A program made the position numbers and the translations under genes. Of a stretch of 64,000 nt of DNA, positions 16,531-25,158 are shown piece by piece. Numbering within the stretch: position 1 is the stretch's first letter; the number at the start of each line of letters is the position of its first letter. This DNA comes from Candidatus Defluviilinea gracilis (GTDB lineage Bacteria > Chloroflexota > Anaerolineae > Anaerolineales > Villigracilaceae). The notes beneath the pieces are model-generated. The model saw only the letters and a list, made by a program, of their open reading frames with translations, ran no database searches and had not been told where the DNA came from. The stretch lies in the NCBI GenBank assembly GCA_016716235.1, contig JADJWS010000001.1:372001-436000 (forward strand), read 5' to 3'.

Positions 16531-16753
16531 TTTGCCGCATCTATCAGGGCGGGAGATCGTCCGCGCGTTGGAAAGGCTTGGCTTTGTTCAAGCGCGCCAG
16601 CGTGGAAGCCATGTTGTAATGAAGAAATCTACAAATGAGGGAACTGTTGGTTGTGTCGTGCCAATGCACAATGAAGTGGCAATTGGAACATTACACAGTA
16701 TCCTCAAACAAGCAAGAATTTCAGCGGAAGATTTTCTGAAGGTTGTGAAGTAA
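16523..16753 (+). CDS. hicA: HicA-family toxin
   Basis: A 76-aa double-stranded-RNA-binding-fold toxin. The catalytic His is in the RQRGSHVVMKK motif, and the rest follows the family: SGREIVRALERLGF at the start, VVPMHNEVAIGTLHSILKQ at the end. By family knowledge it cleaves mRNA and is held inactive by HicB. Antitoxin-first order with overlap is less common for hicBA than toxin-first, but well documented. Confidence 0.87.
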   Translation: MPSLPHLSGREIVRALERLGFVQARQRGSHVVMKKSTNEGTVGCVVPMHNEVAIGTLHSILKQARISAEDFLKVVK

Positions 16754-16760
16754 AAACGCT

Positions 16761-17408
16761 ATGGAATCCAAACCCGACACCATCAAAGTATCTGCCAATC
16801 ATAAAGAAGAGATATCCGCCAACCGCGCGGACTTGTTCGTGACCGTCAAAGGGTCGTCGCTCGTCAGCGGGGACGCGGCGATGAAAAAAGCCAAAGAGGT
16901 GAATCAACTCGTCGAAGCAGTGACCAGCCTCGGGGTCAAATCGGAAGCGATCCACTTGCAGGGAGTCCACATCGAGACGTCGAGCGGCGCGTTGCTCAAA
17001 TCATCCAGCGCGACGTATCGGCTGAAAATCCAGTGTGAAAAATTGGATTCGCTCGCCGAGATACTCGATGTTATCTCAGAGCAAAAGAACGCCACGTTGG
17101 AACGCATCGTGTGGAAGTACAACGAAGATGAAGCGCGCGAACGCGGCTTGCTCGCGGCGTTGGAAAAAGCCAAAAGCAAAGCGGACAAAGTGGCGAAGGC
17201 GATGGGCGTGAAAATTCTTGGCGTGTACGACCTGATCGAAAATACTTTCGACGAAGAGATGCCGTATCCGCAATTTGCGGCGATGCAGGCGGCGCCGATG
17301 AAACGTTCCGTGGGCATCACCCCCGAACCCAGCCTCGGCATGGACATTCAACACAGCAAGACGATCAATGTGAACGTAGAGATTTGGTATCGCGTGAGCG
17401 CGTTGTAA
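16761..17408 (+). CDS. SIMPL domain protein
   Basis: A 215-aa protein with the SIMPL (DUF541) domain: IKVSANHKEEISANRADLFV at the start, a central TYRLKIQCEKLDSLAEILD, and a terminal TINVNVEIWYRVSAL strand. There is no signal peptide, unlike many family members, so it is probably cytoplasmic. It begins 7 nt after hicA; whether it shares that transcript is unclear. The molecular function of the family is poorly defined. Confidence 0.8.
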   Translation: MESKPDTIKVSANHKEEISANRADLFVTVKGSSLVSGDAAMKKAKEVNQLVEAVTSLGVKSEAIHLQGVHIETSSGALLKSSSATYRLKIQCEKLDSLAEILDVISEQKNATLERIVWKYNEDEARERGLLAALEKAKSKADKVAKAMGVKILGVYDLIENTFDEEMPYPQFAAMQAAPMKRSVGITPEPSLGMDIQHSKTINVNVEIWYRVSAL

Positions 17409-17547
17409 ACCCAAGAGACTCAGCCACAGATTACACGGATTTACACAAATTAAGCCAACCCTGAATAGAGGGTTGGCTTTTCGATTTTCTCATCACGTAA
17501 AGAAATAAAAAATCCGTGACAATTCGTGGAATCTGTGGCTAAAGAAT
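17409..17547. repeat. Nested inverted repeats between convergent genes
   Basis: An outer imperfect inverted repeat pairs GCCACAGATTACACGGATTT (17422-17441) with AAATCCGTGACAATTCGTGG and ATCTGTGGC (to about 17539). Inside it lies the terminator at 17453-17490. Confidence 0.6.
17453..17490. terminator. Bidirectional terminator hairpin
   Basis: Ten-base perfect arms AGCCAACCCT (17453-17462) and AGGGTTGGCT (17469-17478), a 6-nt loop and a T-rich tail (TTTTCGATTTTC). It lies between the SIMPL gene and the convergent META gene. Confidence 0.75.
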
Positions 17548-17952
17548 TTATTTCCGCGCCAACACAATCACAGACGCGCCATCGGCAGAAGTGATGGTCA
17601 GCGTATCGCCATCCAGCGAAAAGGTTGCGGCGCCAGCGAAAACGCTGAGGATGGCAGACTCTTGCACGCTCGCGTTGCCAATGCACGCCATCTTCGTCGA
17701 GATGAATGGGGCAAAAACGATGTTGCTACCCTCCAACGTGTATCCGCCATTGAATTGATTGCAACCCACATTGCCGCTGATCTTTTCAGCGTCAAACAAA
17801 ATGGATGTGTCAATGCTCGGGTCGGCAGATGTTGGGCTGGAGGCTGAGCCATACGAAACGAGTCCCCATTCCCCCGCGAGGGATGGGGTCGCGGCGGGGG
17901 CGCACGCGGCAAGCATAAGCACAGCAACGATCAACAGATAGAATTTTTTCAT
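17548..17952 (-). CDS. META-domain lipoprotein 1
   Basis: A 134-aa HslJ/META-domain lipoprotein. The signal ends with LAACA, and the domain carries GEWGLVSYG, GCNQFNGGYTLEG and TKMACIGNASVQE, then LTITSADG. It has a paralogue at 22787-23197 with the same plan. It is expected on the outer face of the membrane; the family is linked to heat-shock or stress proteins such as HslJ, but the function is not known. Confidence 0.87.
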   Translation of the reverse strand: MKKFYLLIVAVLMLAACAPAATPSLAGEWGLVSYGSASSPTSADPSIDTSILFDAEKISGNVGCNQFNGGYTLEGSNIVFAPFISTKMACIGNASVQESAILSVFAGAATFSLDGDTLTITSADGASVIVLARK

Positions 17953-18209
17953 GATATTCCTCGTAAATTTGTTTTCATTTTATCTGACGATATTTTCTCA
18001 CAAATGTTCCCCAACGGCACGCGGCTATCTCCTCAAATGATTGGTTGAGAAAAAGCCTTGGAACGCGAATGCCGCTGATGAACGAATAACGCGAATTTTA
18101 AAAGTGTTATTGCGCCATTCGCGTTAAAAAATTTCTCCCTTTGATAGAACCATGAACGCGGCATCAGCCTCTAGCGCTTTTTTCTACAACAGAACTTACG
18201 CAGTTGGCA
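17953..18209. other. Intergenic before IS1182, with inverted repeat
   Basis: Contains a repeat with arms AACGCGAATG (18062-18071) and CATTCGCGTT (18116-18125). Its far right end (18193-18209, ACTTACGCAGTTGGCAG) is the left remnant of the MITE-like palindrome interrupted by the insertion sequence. Confidence 0.55.
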
Positions 18210-19911
18210 GGGGCTGTCTAAAAAGGGGAGGACAGCCCCTCCTCAGTTGGGGAAAAGTTTAATACAATAGGGAGATGAACAACCGAAACCTCACCTTCAA
18301 GCCGTACGCAATGGAGCAGTTGAGTCTGCTGCCGCCGAGTTTGGAAGAATTAATCCCTGAAAAACATCTGGTACGGGTGGTCAATCGCGTCGTGGATGAG
18401 CTGGACATCGAGCCGCTTTTAGCAAAATACAAAGGGGGCGGGACGAGCAGTTATCATCCGCGCATGATGTTGAAGGTGATTGTGTATGCCTACACCCAGA
18501 AGATCTATTCGTCGCGGAAGATCGAAAAAGCGCTGTGGGAGAATATTGGCTTCATGTGGATCAGCGGGGGCAACCCGGACTTTCACACGATCAACAACTT
18601 TCGGAGCGACACGTTGAAGGAAGCGGTGCGGAAAGTGTTCGCTTCGATGATGGAGCTTCTGGTGGAAGAGGGCTACGTGAAGATGGAGAATTACTTTGTG
18701 GATGGGAGCAAGCTGGGCGCAACTCCAACCCGCACAAAGTGGTGTGGGCGAAGAAGACGCAGAAATACAAGGAGAAACTACAACAGCAAATTCAGGCGTT
18801 GCTGGATGAAATCGAGCAGGTGAACGAACGCGAGAATGCAGTATACGGGGAGGAAAACCTGGGAGAACTGGGCGAGCAAAGCGAGTTGACGCCGAGAAGG
18901 TGAAGCGGAAAGCGGCGGAGATCAACGCCCAGTTGAAGGGAAAAGCCGCTGACGCCGGAACAGAAAAAGGCAATGAAGAAATTGGAGCAGGAGGATGTGC
19001 CGCGTTTGGAGAAGTACGAAGAGCAAGAACGCATTCTGGCGGGACGCAACAGCTATTCGAAAACCGACCCGCAGCCAGCAGTCTGCGCATGAAGGAAGAC
19101 CGGGCGGCGCGCAAGCCGCTGGCGCGCCGGGCTTATAACGTGCAAATAGGAACCGAAGGACAGTTTGTGGTGGGCTATAGCCTCCACCAACAAGCCGACG
19201 ATACCAGTTGCTTCATTCCCCATATGCAACAACAGCAGTTTCCGCAGGGCAAACAATTCAAAAACGTGTCTGGCGACGCAGGCTACGGCAGCGAAGAAAA
19301 CTATGCCTATTTGGAAAAGCACGGCATGGGGAACTACCTCAAATACAACACCTTCCACCAGGAGCAACACCCGCCGCGCAAACCCGAACTGCTTGAGAAG
19401 ATGCGCTTCAAGTCAACCTGCTTTCCCTACGATCAGGACAAGGATCAGTTCGTGTGTCCCGCCCACCATCGCATGGTCTATATCGAAACCAAACCCTACC
19501 AATCCAAAAACGGCTTCTTATCTGAACGGCGGGTTTATGAATGTTTGGAGTGTGCCGCCTGCCCTCTCAAACCCAAATGCACCAAAGCCAAAGGCAATCG
19601 CCAAATGCAAGTCGGATTTGAACTCCGCCGCTATCGTCAGCAAGCCAAAGACAACCTGCTTTCCGAGCAGGGTATGGCCTTGCGTAAATTACGAAGCATT
19701 GAACCCGAAACGGTCTTCGGGGACGTGAAACAGAACATGGGCTTCCGAAGGTTCATGCTCCGAGGGTTGAAAAAAGTGGATGTGGAGTGGGGTCTGGTGT
19801 GCATGGCGCACAATTTACGAAAACTGGCGATCCAATGACCGCCAGTTTTTTTGTCTCTTGCTCCGTTTACGCCGTTTTCTCAACTTGTTCTTCCCCTTTT
19901 TAGACAACCCC
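18210..19911 (+). mobile_element. IS1182-type insertion sequence, decayed
   Basis: Terminal inverted repeats of about 22 bp bound the element: GGGGCTGTCTAAAAAGGGGA (from 18210) and the reverse complement of TTCCCCTTTTTAGACAACCC (19891-19910), with two mismatches. The interior is one transposase gene broken into several frames. Flanks on both sides belong to a palindromic repeat (ACTTACGCAGTTG left, CAACTGCGTAAGT right), so the element sits inside another repeat. About 1.7 kb, usual for the family. No target duplication could be identified because the flanks are themselves inverted repeats. Confidence 0.82.
18275..19838 (+). pseudogene. IS1182-family transposase, frameshifted
   Basis: The frame from ATG 18275 gives the N-terminal domain (YHPRMMLKVIVYAYTQKIYS, ISGGNPDFHTINNFR, YFVDGSKL). 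Near 18715 the homology moves to another frame (NPHKVVWAKKTQKYKEKLQQ), changes again near 18900 (KRKAAEINAQLK), again near 18942 (PLTPEQKKAMKKLEQ), and near 19070 it enters the last frame, which then runs intact to the stop (AYNVQIGTEGQFVVGYSL, GDAGYGSEENY, ETVFGDVKQNMGFRRF). Four shifts within 360 bases point to decay of this middle part, unless the assembly is poor there. The DDE catalytic fold would be split, so no active enzyme is expected. Confidence 0.8.
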
Positions 19912-19962
19912 GCCGCCGCAGTGCAACTACGGCGCAACAGGTTCAACTGCGTAAGTCCTATA
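19912..19962. repeat. Right half of the MITE-like palindrome
   Basis: Reads CCGCCGCAGTGCAACTACGG then CAACAGGTTCAACTGCGTAAGTCCT. It matches the reverse complement of the left part of the intact 82-bp element at 33491-33572. The left end of the same copy is at 18193-18209, on the other side of the IS. Confidence 0.7.
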
Positions 19963-19999
19963 CAAATGATAAAATCGCTCCTCTCAAAGGAACAAGGGC

Positions 20000-21004
20000 A
20001 TGACTTCGGAATCCATTCTCGTTGAACAACTCAGCAAAACGTATCAAGTCCCCGAACGCGAAGGCGGATTCGGCGCGGCGGTGCGCGGCTTCTTCAAACG
20101 CAAATACAAAGATGTGAAAGCCGTGCAGGAAGTGAACTTCAAGATCGAGCAGGGAGAGATCGTCGGCTTCCTCGGTCCGAACGGCGCGGGGAAAACGACC
20201 ACACTCAAAATGTTATCGGGTCTGCTCCACCCCACTGGAGGCAAAGCCGCCGTGCTGGGATTCACTCCGTGGGAACTCAAACCCGATTACCTGCGCTCGA
20301 TGACCCTCGTGATGGGACAACGCAACCGTTTATCGTGGGACATCCCCGCGGCGGATTCGTATTTGCTCGCGCAAGCCATCTATCGCCTCTCGGATGACGA
20401 TTATAAAAAGACATACAAAGAACTCGACGAACTTCTCGAACTCGAACCGTTGATGAAGAAACCCGTCCGCAACCTTTCGCTGGGCGAGCGGATGAAGGTG
20501 GAGATCGCGGCGGGATTGTTACATCGTCCCAAAGTGTTATTTCTCGATGAGCCAACGATCGGACTCGACATTTCAGGGCAGGTGAAGATCCGCGAGTTCT
20601 TGCGCGAGTACAACAAACGCACAGGCGCGACGATCCTGCTGACGAGTCATTACATGGCAGATGTGACCGCGTTGTGCGAACGGATCATCATCATCCATCA
20701 CGGTCAACTCAAATATGACGGCGGCATCGCCAACCTTTCGCGTCGCATTGCGCCATTCAAATTGATCGGCGTGCGACTTGCCCTGAGCGAAGACGAAGGG
20801 TTGGAGAAGTCGAACGGACGCGATCTGTCGCAGTATGGCGAACCAGTTCAAAATGAGGAAGACGCGGAGAAGGTTTACATCCGAGTCAAATCGGAGGACG
20901 TCACCAAAGTCACATCGCGCATGTTGTCCGACCTCCCCATCCACGACATCACGATTGCCGATCCACCGATCGAAGATGTGATCGAACGGGCTTTCAACGA
21001 GTAA
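20000..21004 (+). CDS. ABC transporter ATP-binding protein (ABC-2 exporter)
   Basis: A 334-aa NatA/CcmA-type ATPase of the group paired with DUF990-like permeases. Walker A GPNGAGKTTT, signature LSLGERMKVE, Walker B VLFLDEPTIGLD and the H-loop LTSHYMADV are intact. The N-terminal ~45 residues before the first strand and the C-terminal ~90 residues are typical extensions of this branch. The two following genes encode its membrane partners, making a complete exporter (one ATPase, two permeases). The substrate is not known. Confidence 0.88.
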   Translation: MTSESILVEQLSKTYQVPEREGGFGAAVRGFFKRKYKDVKAVQEVNFKIEQGEIVGFLGPNGAGKTTTLKMLSGLLHPTGGKAAVLGFTPWELKPDYLRSMTLVMGQRNRLSWDIPAADSYLLAQAIYRLSDDDYKKTYKELDELLELEPLMKKPVRNLSLGERMKVEIAAGLLHRPKVLFLDEPTIGLDISGQVKIREFLREYNKRTGATILLTSHYMADVTALCERIIIIHHGQLKYDGGIANLSRRIAPFKLIGVRLALSEDEGLEKSNGRDLSQYGEPVQNEEDAEKVYIRVKSEDVTKVTSRMLSDLPIHDITIADPPIEDVIERAFNE

Positions 21005-21008
21005 AGTT

Positions 21009-21105
21009 ATGTCGTTGCGAGGGCGCTCTGCTCTTCGCCCGAAGCAATCTCCTCAACGTGTTGGAGATTGCTTCGTCGGAAAGAGCATCCTCCTCGCAAC
21101 GACAT
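21009..21105. repeat. 97-bp REP-like palindrome in the ABC operon
   Basis: Outer arms ATGTCGTTGCGAGG (21009-21022) and CCTCGCAACGACAT (21092-21105), inner arms GAAGCAATCTCC and GGAGATTGCTTC. It fills the gap between the ATPase and first permease genes. Such an intra-operon hairpin may protect or attenuate the upstream message; that is inference. Confidence 0.8.
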
Positions 21106-21115
21106 GAGGTGAATC

Positions 21116-21913
21116 ATGTTTAACATCTTCAAACGACTCTGGCAAGTGAACTGGGCGGAGCAATGGCAATACCGCGCCAACCTCATCATGTATATTTTGT
21201 ACTGGCTCGTGTCGCCGATCATTTATCTCGCGGTGTGGACGAGCATCGCCTCCGCCAACGGCGACGTGAACGGACTGACCGCCAACGATTTTGTCACCTA
21301 TTATATGATCCTGCTCATCGTCGATCAACTCACCAGCAACATCATCATTCACATCTTCGGATACAAAGTGCAAGACGGCTCGCTCTCGGGCGAACTCATC
21401 AAACCGATCCATCCGATGCTGACGAACACGCTCGTGAACGACATCGCTTTCAAGACGTTGAACTTCATGCTGTTGATTCCGATCTGGATCGGACTCACGC
21501 TTCTCTTCAAGCCTCAATTTGATTCAGTTTCCTTGAGCGGAATCGCCCTTGCGATCCCCGCCATCGTGCTTGGGTACTCCATCAACTTTTTACTTTCTGG
21601 CATCATCACCTCCCTCGCCTTCTGGACGACGCGCGTGTATTCGATTCACGAATTTTATTACGCGCTGACCTTGTTATTTGCGGGCTCCTTTGTGCCGCTG
21701 CAATTGATGCCCGAGGTCGTCCAAAACATTGCCCGCGTTCTACCGTTTCAATTATTCATGTATCTGCCGATTCAGATCATTCAGGGAAATCTCTCGACGA
21801 GCGAAATCACGCAGGGATACGCGACAGGCATCCTCTGGCTCGCCGCCGCCCTGATCGGGTTCCGATTCGTCTGGCGCGAGGGTGTCAAACGCTATTCGGC
21901 GGTCGGAGCCTGA
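21116..21913 (+). CDS. ABC-2 type permease, subunit 1
   Basis: A 265-aa membrane protein with six hydrophobic segments (for example IMYILYWLVSPIIYLAVW and IALAIPAIVLGYSINFLL). It belongs to the uncharacterised ABC-2 permease families that pair with the ATPase upstream (the COG4586/4587/3694 set by general layout). The C-terminus ends one base before the next start. Starts at ATG 21116 with GAGGTG 8 nt ahead. Confidence 0.82.
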   Translation: MFNIFKRLWQVNWAEQWQYRANLIMYILYWLVSPIIYLAVWTSIASANGDVNGLTANDFVTYYMILLIVDQLTSNIIIHIFGYKVQDGSLSGELIKPIHPMLTNTLVNDIAFKTLNFMLLIPIWIGLTLLFKPQFDSVSLSGIALAIPAIVLGYSINFLLSGIITSLAFWTTRVYSIHEFYYALTLLFAGSFVPLQLMPEVVQNIARVLPFQLFMYLPIQIIQGNLSTSEITQGYATGILWLAAALIGFRFVWREGVKRYSAVGA

Positions 21914-21914
21914 C

Positions 21915-22700
21915 ATGCGCGCCTTCAAACTTATTTTCACCCTGATCAAGATCAACGTTCAAATGGCGGCGGCGTATCGCGCCGATACTGTCGTGAATAT
22001 TTTGCTCAACCTGATGTGGCTCGGCTGGGAACTGCTCACCCTCAGCATTATCTTCAGCAACACACAAACCATCGGCGGCTGGGGCTTCGGCGAATTGATC
22101 GCCCTGCTCGGCGTGTTCCGCCTCGTCAACACGATGATGGTCGCGCTGATCTGGCCCAACACCGAAAAATTCAACGCATCCATCCGCGACGGTTCGATGG
22201 ATTACACCATCCTGCAACCCGTCAACAGCATGTTCCTCGTCACGTTTTCGCGCATCACCATCTGGCGCGTCTGGGATTTACTCCTTGCCATCGTGTTGAT
22301 CGCCGTCGGCATCAACATCTCGGGAGATTTGGTCACCCCGCTCAGTTTCGCGCACTTCGTCTTGCTCGCCGTCTCAGGCGTGATCATCATCTACAGTTTG
22401 TGGATCGTGCTTATCGCCCTCACCTTTTGGTTCACCAAATTCGACAACAACGTGACCATCCTCCACGCCCTGCTCGACGCGGGACGCTACCCATCCACTG
22501 TGTATCCCGTCTGGTTGCAGATCATCGTCACTTTCCTGATCCCCATCGCGGTGGCAACGACGATTCCCCTCCAAGCCTTGCGCGGCGAACTCGAGGGCTG
22601 GCGCATCGTGATGTTCTTCGCCATCGGCATCGCCAGTTTTATCGTTGCATCACAAGTTTGGAAACGGGGATTGAAACAGTATAGCGGAGCGAGCAGTTAA
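21915..22700 (+). CDS. ABC-2 type permease, subunit 2
   Basis: A 261-aa, six-segment membrane protein, the second permease of the exporter. The ATG at 21915 comes one base after the stop of subunit 1, so the two are translationally linked. It shares the family's N-terminal amphipathic stretch (FKLIFTLIKINVQMAAAYRA) and ends with a RGLKQYSGASS tail, similar to the GVKRYSAVGA tail of subunit 1. Confidence 0.82.
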   Translation: MRAFKLIFTLIKINVQMAAAYRADTVVNILLNLMWLGWELLTLSIIFSNTQTIGGWGFGELIALLGVFRLVNTMMVALIWPNTEKFNASIRDGSMDYTILQPVNSMFLVTFSRITIWRVWDLLLAIVLIAVGINISGDLVTPLSFAHFVLLAVSGVIIIYSLWIVLIALTFWFTKFDNNVTILHALLDAGRYPSTVYPVWLQIIVTFLIPIAVATTIPLQALRGELEGWRIVMFFAIGIASFIVASQVWKRGLKQYSGASS

Positions 22701-22705
22701 AAACG

Positions 22706-22731
22706 TAAGGCGAGATTAATCTCGCCTTACT
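22706..22731. terminator. Perfect 26-nt palindrome, probable terminator
   Basis: GTAAGGCGAGAT and ATCTCGCCTTAC are exact complements with TA at the centre, followed by a short T-rich run. It lies right after the ABC operon and before the convergent META gene, so it probably ends both. Confidence 0.65.
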
Positions 22732-22786
22732 TCTACAATTGATGTTTATGTAGAGCGCGCGCTCTAGCGCGCTTATATAAATGGTT

Positions 22787-23197
22787 CTATTTCTTCGCCA
22801 GCACAGCCACAGAACTTCCATCCGCCGAGGTGACGGTCAACGTATTGCCGTTCAATGTATAGGATGTGGTTCCAACGAATACAGCGAGGGTAACCTGTTC
22901 CTGTTCGCCTGCCGCGCCTTCGCAAAACATCAACGTCGAAAACAGAGCGCCGAATGTGATCGTGCCGTCGCCAGTTTTGTAGTCGCCGCCGAAGCCATTA
23001 CAACCGACATTTCCATTCACTTGACCATCGTCGCCAAAGATGATGGAGGTCTCCACATCGGGCGCGGCGGGCGTCGGGTTGGCTGGGTCGCCATAGGATT
23101 CAAGAGTCCACTCCCCAACGATCGAAGCGGGTTTAGCGGAGGAACATGCGGCAAAAACAATTGCCATCACAGAAAGTAACATAAAAATCTTTTTCAT
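22787..23197 (-). CDS. META-domain lipoprotein 2
   Basis: A 136-aa lipoprotein and paralogue of the gene at 17548-17952: signal ending FAACS, then GEWTLESYGDPANPT, GCNGFGGDYKTG, LFSTLMFCEGAAGEQEQ and LTVTSADGSS. ATG 23197 is preceded by GGAG at 8 nt; the longer frame upstream is repeat-derived. The pair brackets the IS1182 copy and the ABC exporter. Confidence 0.87.
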   Translation of the reverse strand: MKKIFMLLSVMAIVFAACSSAKPASIVGEWTLESYGDPANPTPAAPDVETSIIFGDDGQVNGNVGCNGFGGDYKTGDGTITFGALFSTLMFCEGAAGEQEQVTLAVFVGTTSYTLNGNTLTVTSADGSSVAVLAKK

Positions 23198-23313
23198 TAT
23201 CATCTCCAAATATGTTGTTACTGAATGGACGAATTTCCACACAAAAAGTTCCCGATGATAGCAGACGATGGACGACAGACAATTGACCATGATAGCGTCC
23301 AATCGTCAATGGT
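23198..23313. repeat. Intergenic with GACGATGGACGACAGAC repeat
   Basis: The tract from about 23256 to 23325 (GCAGACGATGGACGACAGAC, then TTGACCATGATAGCGTCC) is a dispersed repeat. It even supplies the last codons and stop of the rRNA methyltransferase gene. A related tract lies in frame in the ABC exporter at about 34800-34890. Confidence 0.55.
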
Positions 23314-24144
23314 CTACTGTCCAATTTGGTTGAAATTTCTCCGCGCGAACAACGTAATCCCCGCCGCCGCTGAGACGTTCAACGACTCCACTTTTTTATT
23401 GATGGGGATCCGCGCCTTCAAACTCGCGGCATTTTCGATCTCGGGCGAGCATCCCTCTTTTTCACTGCCGAAGACGATGAGCAGACGTTCATTGATAGAC
23501 GCGATCTCATCCACTGTTTTGTCCGCATCCGCAGACGTGACCAGCAAAGGTTGATTGTTTTGCTTGCAATAATCAATTAACTGATTTGTTGTCGCGGTCA
23601 TCACGGGCAACGAGAACAGGTAGCCTCTGCTCGCGCGGATCAACCTGCGGTCGTATATATCTAATGGATCCATATTCAGCAGGATCATCCCGCCGACGCC
23701 CAACGCCAACGATGTGCGGATGATGTTGCCGATGTTCCCCGAAATGCTCACATCTTCCAGCACAACAACATCTTTCGTGATGGATTTCAATTTTTCCAAC
23801 CCGATTGGCTTGGGAGTTTCAGCAATGGCAAAGATGCGCGATAGTTTATCGTTCTCGAACAGTTTCTTCGTTGTCCGTTTTGCTACTTCGTGGATGGTCG
23901 CGCCTGCGGTGAGTTTCTCTCTCAGGTTGTCGGAAACTTTGTCGTCGCCCGAAAAATAAACCGACTCGATCTCGATCTCCGCTTCGAGGGCTTGGGAGAT
24001 GTTCTCCTCATCATCAATGATGATTTGGTTGAGTTCGCGCCGTCCCTCGCGCGTGAGCAGTTTGCGGATGGGTCCCGCGAGGGGATGGTTGAGCGAATCA
24101 ACGAAGAATGGGTTGTTTGCGGAGGGTTCGTTCATATCAAGCAT
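23314..24144 (-). CDS. TsnR-like 23S rRNA 2'-O-methyltransferase
   Basis: About 276 aa with an N-terminal substrate-binding domain and a SpoU/TrmH trefoil-knot domain. GNIGNIIRTSLALGVGG, DRRLIRASRGYLFSLPV, FGSEKEG and ESLNVSAAAGI are the SpoU motifs, and their wording matches the thiostrepton-resistance methyltransferase (Tsr/TsnR) branch that modifies A1067 of 23S rRNA. The family call is firm; the exact target is inferred. The start is uncertain: ATG 24144 or 24135, or a TTG at 24171 overlapping the upstream stop. The last residues (NFNQIGQ) and stop come from a repeat. Confidence 0.75.
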   Translation of the reverse strand: MLDMNEPSANNPFFVDSLNHPLAGPIRKLLTREGRRELNQIIIDDEENISQALEAEIEIESVYFSGDDKVSDNLREKLTAGATIHEVAKRTTKKLFENDKLSRIFAIAETPKPIGLEKLKSITKDVVVLEDVSISGNIGNIIRTSLALGVGGMILLNMDPLDIYDRRLIRASRGYLFSLPVMTATTNQLIDYCKQNNQPLLVTSADADKTVDEIASINERLLIVFGSEKEGCSPEIENAASLKARIPINKKVESLNVSAAAGITLFARRNFNQIGQ

Positions 24145-24167
24145 GATAACCGTGTCGAGAGTCGGGG

Positions 24168-24626
24168 TCAAGAAAGTTCATCTTCGGTTGGCGGTTCAAA
24201 TAGTTTTGCCCACGATTCCAAATCCTCTCTGCGGACAAAGAACGTTCCCGACGGCAAGTTCATATTTCGCTCGGAGAGCCTTCGCCACAGTTCGTTAAGT
24301 TCAACATCTAAAACATGCAACTCCACCTTTGCGCCGAACGCCTCAGCTTCCGCTCGAAATCGGGATCGCTCTTCGCGTGACCAAAACCCATTTTCCAAAA
24401 TCACGTCAACTCCAAGCGCAAGGATGCGTTTTGCAAAACTCCATTGAATGGACTATACAATATCCCGCAATCTGTCCATTTCTTCTCTATCGTCTGGGTC
24501 AAGGAGAATTTCCGCAATCCACTCATCGGGGCAGAACCGCACGGCGCCTTCCGATGTTTCAAGTTGTTTTGCAAGCGTTGTTTTACCCGAGCCTGGTAAT
24601 CCACAAATCAGGTGAAGAGTTGCCAT
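24168..24626 (-). pseudogene. P-loop ATPase/kinase broken by one amber codon
   Basis: From ATG 24626 the frame gives MATLHLICGLPGSGKTTLAK, a clear Walker A, then CPDEWIAEILLD. Codon 58 is TAG (24455-24453), directly after RLRDIV; the same frame continues without other damage through SIQWSFAKRILALG, ENGFWSREERSRFRAEAE and PPTEDELS to the natural stop at 24168. Relatives of this AAA_33-type kinase family usually have Glu at such a spot (GAG to TAG is a single base change). Thus it is either a very recent pseudogene, a sequencing error, or a read-through case. Its end overlaps the possible TTG start of the methyltransferase gene. Confidence 0.8.
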
Positions 24627-24859
24627 ACATCACAAAGTAACTTGTGCAAGATTCACGTATGAGTCTATGTTCCGCAGTTTTGCTTCGGTAGCGAACCATC
24701 CACGAATAGAAACCACGAATTCTCGAATGGCGACGCGTCAATTCGTTTATTCGTGTGTATTCGTGGACGGTAGCCACTCTCACAAAAGAATATGTCTCGA
24801 TTAGAAGTGTTCTTGCGTGACATCAGTAACGAGGACAATAAAAATAAACGGATACTTCA
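24627..24859. repeat. Intergenic with ATTCGTGG inverted repeat
   Basis: ACCATCCACGAATAGAAACC (from 24695) and GTGTATTCGTGGACGGT (about 24756-24772) form imperfect inverted arms around CACGAATTCTCG. No gene is visible. Confidence 0.5.
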
Positions 24860-25099
24860 TCAAGCCTGTGAAAGTTCAAGCGGATAGACCTTCTCGGCTT
24901 TGAGAATATTGGACGCGTACATCAGACAAGCGGCGATATCTTCGTGGGTGATGCCTGGGTAATTCCGCAGGATTTCGCTTTCATCCCAACCTTGACCAAG
25001 CAGTTCGACGATAAACTCGACCGCGAGTCTGGTTCCTTTGATGACTGGTTTGCCAACAAGGATTTTTGGATCAACGATGATTCTTTGCTTCCAGTCCAT
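24860..25099 (-). CDS. DUF433 domain protein
   Basis: A 79-aa DUF433 protein: RIIVDPKILVGKPVIKGTRL, then GWDESEILRNYPGITHEDI. The domain has a helix-turn-helix-like fold and often pairs with a DUF5615 PIN-type toxin as antitoxin. No such partner follows here; the next 230 bases carry no gene. It may be a solitary or orphaned antitoxin. A GGAGCAAAC run lies before the ATG. Confidence 0.82.
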   Translation of the reverse strand: MDWKQRIIVDPKILVGKPVIKGTRLAVEFIVELLGQGWDESEILRNYPGITHEDIAACLMYASNILKAEKVYPLELSQA

Positions 25100-25158
25100 A
25101 GTTTGCTCCTTTTTTAAAGGCTACAACTCTGATTTTAGCACGGATGAAACTTGGGAAA

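Noticed and set aside
24453..24455. TAG as a pyrrolysine codon
   Set aside because: No pyl genes, no methylamine methyltransferase, and the site is not catalytic.
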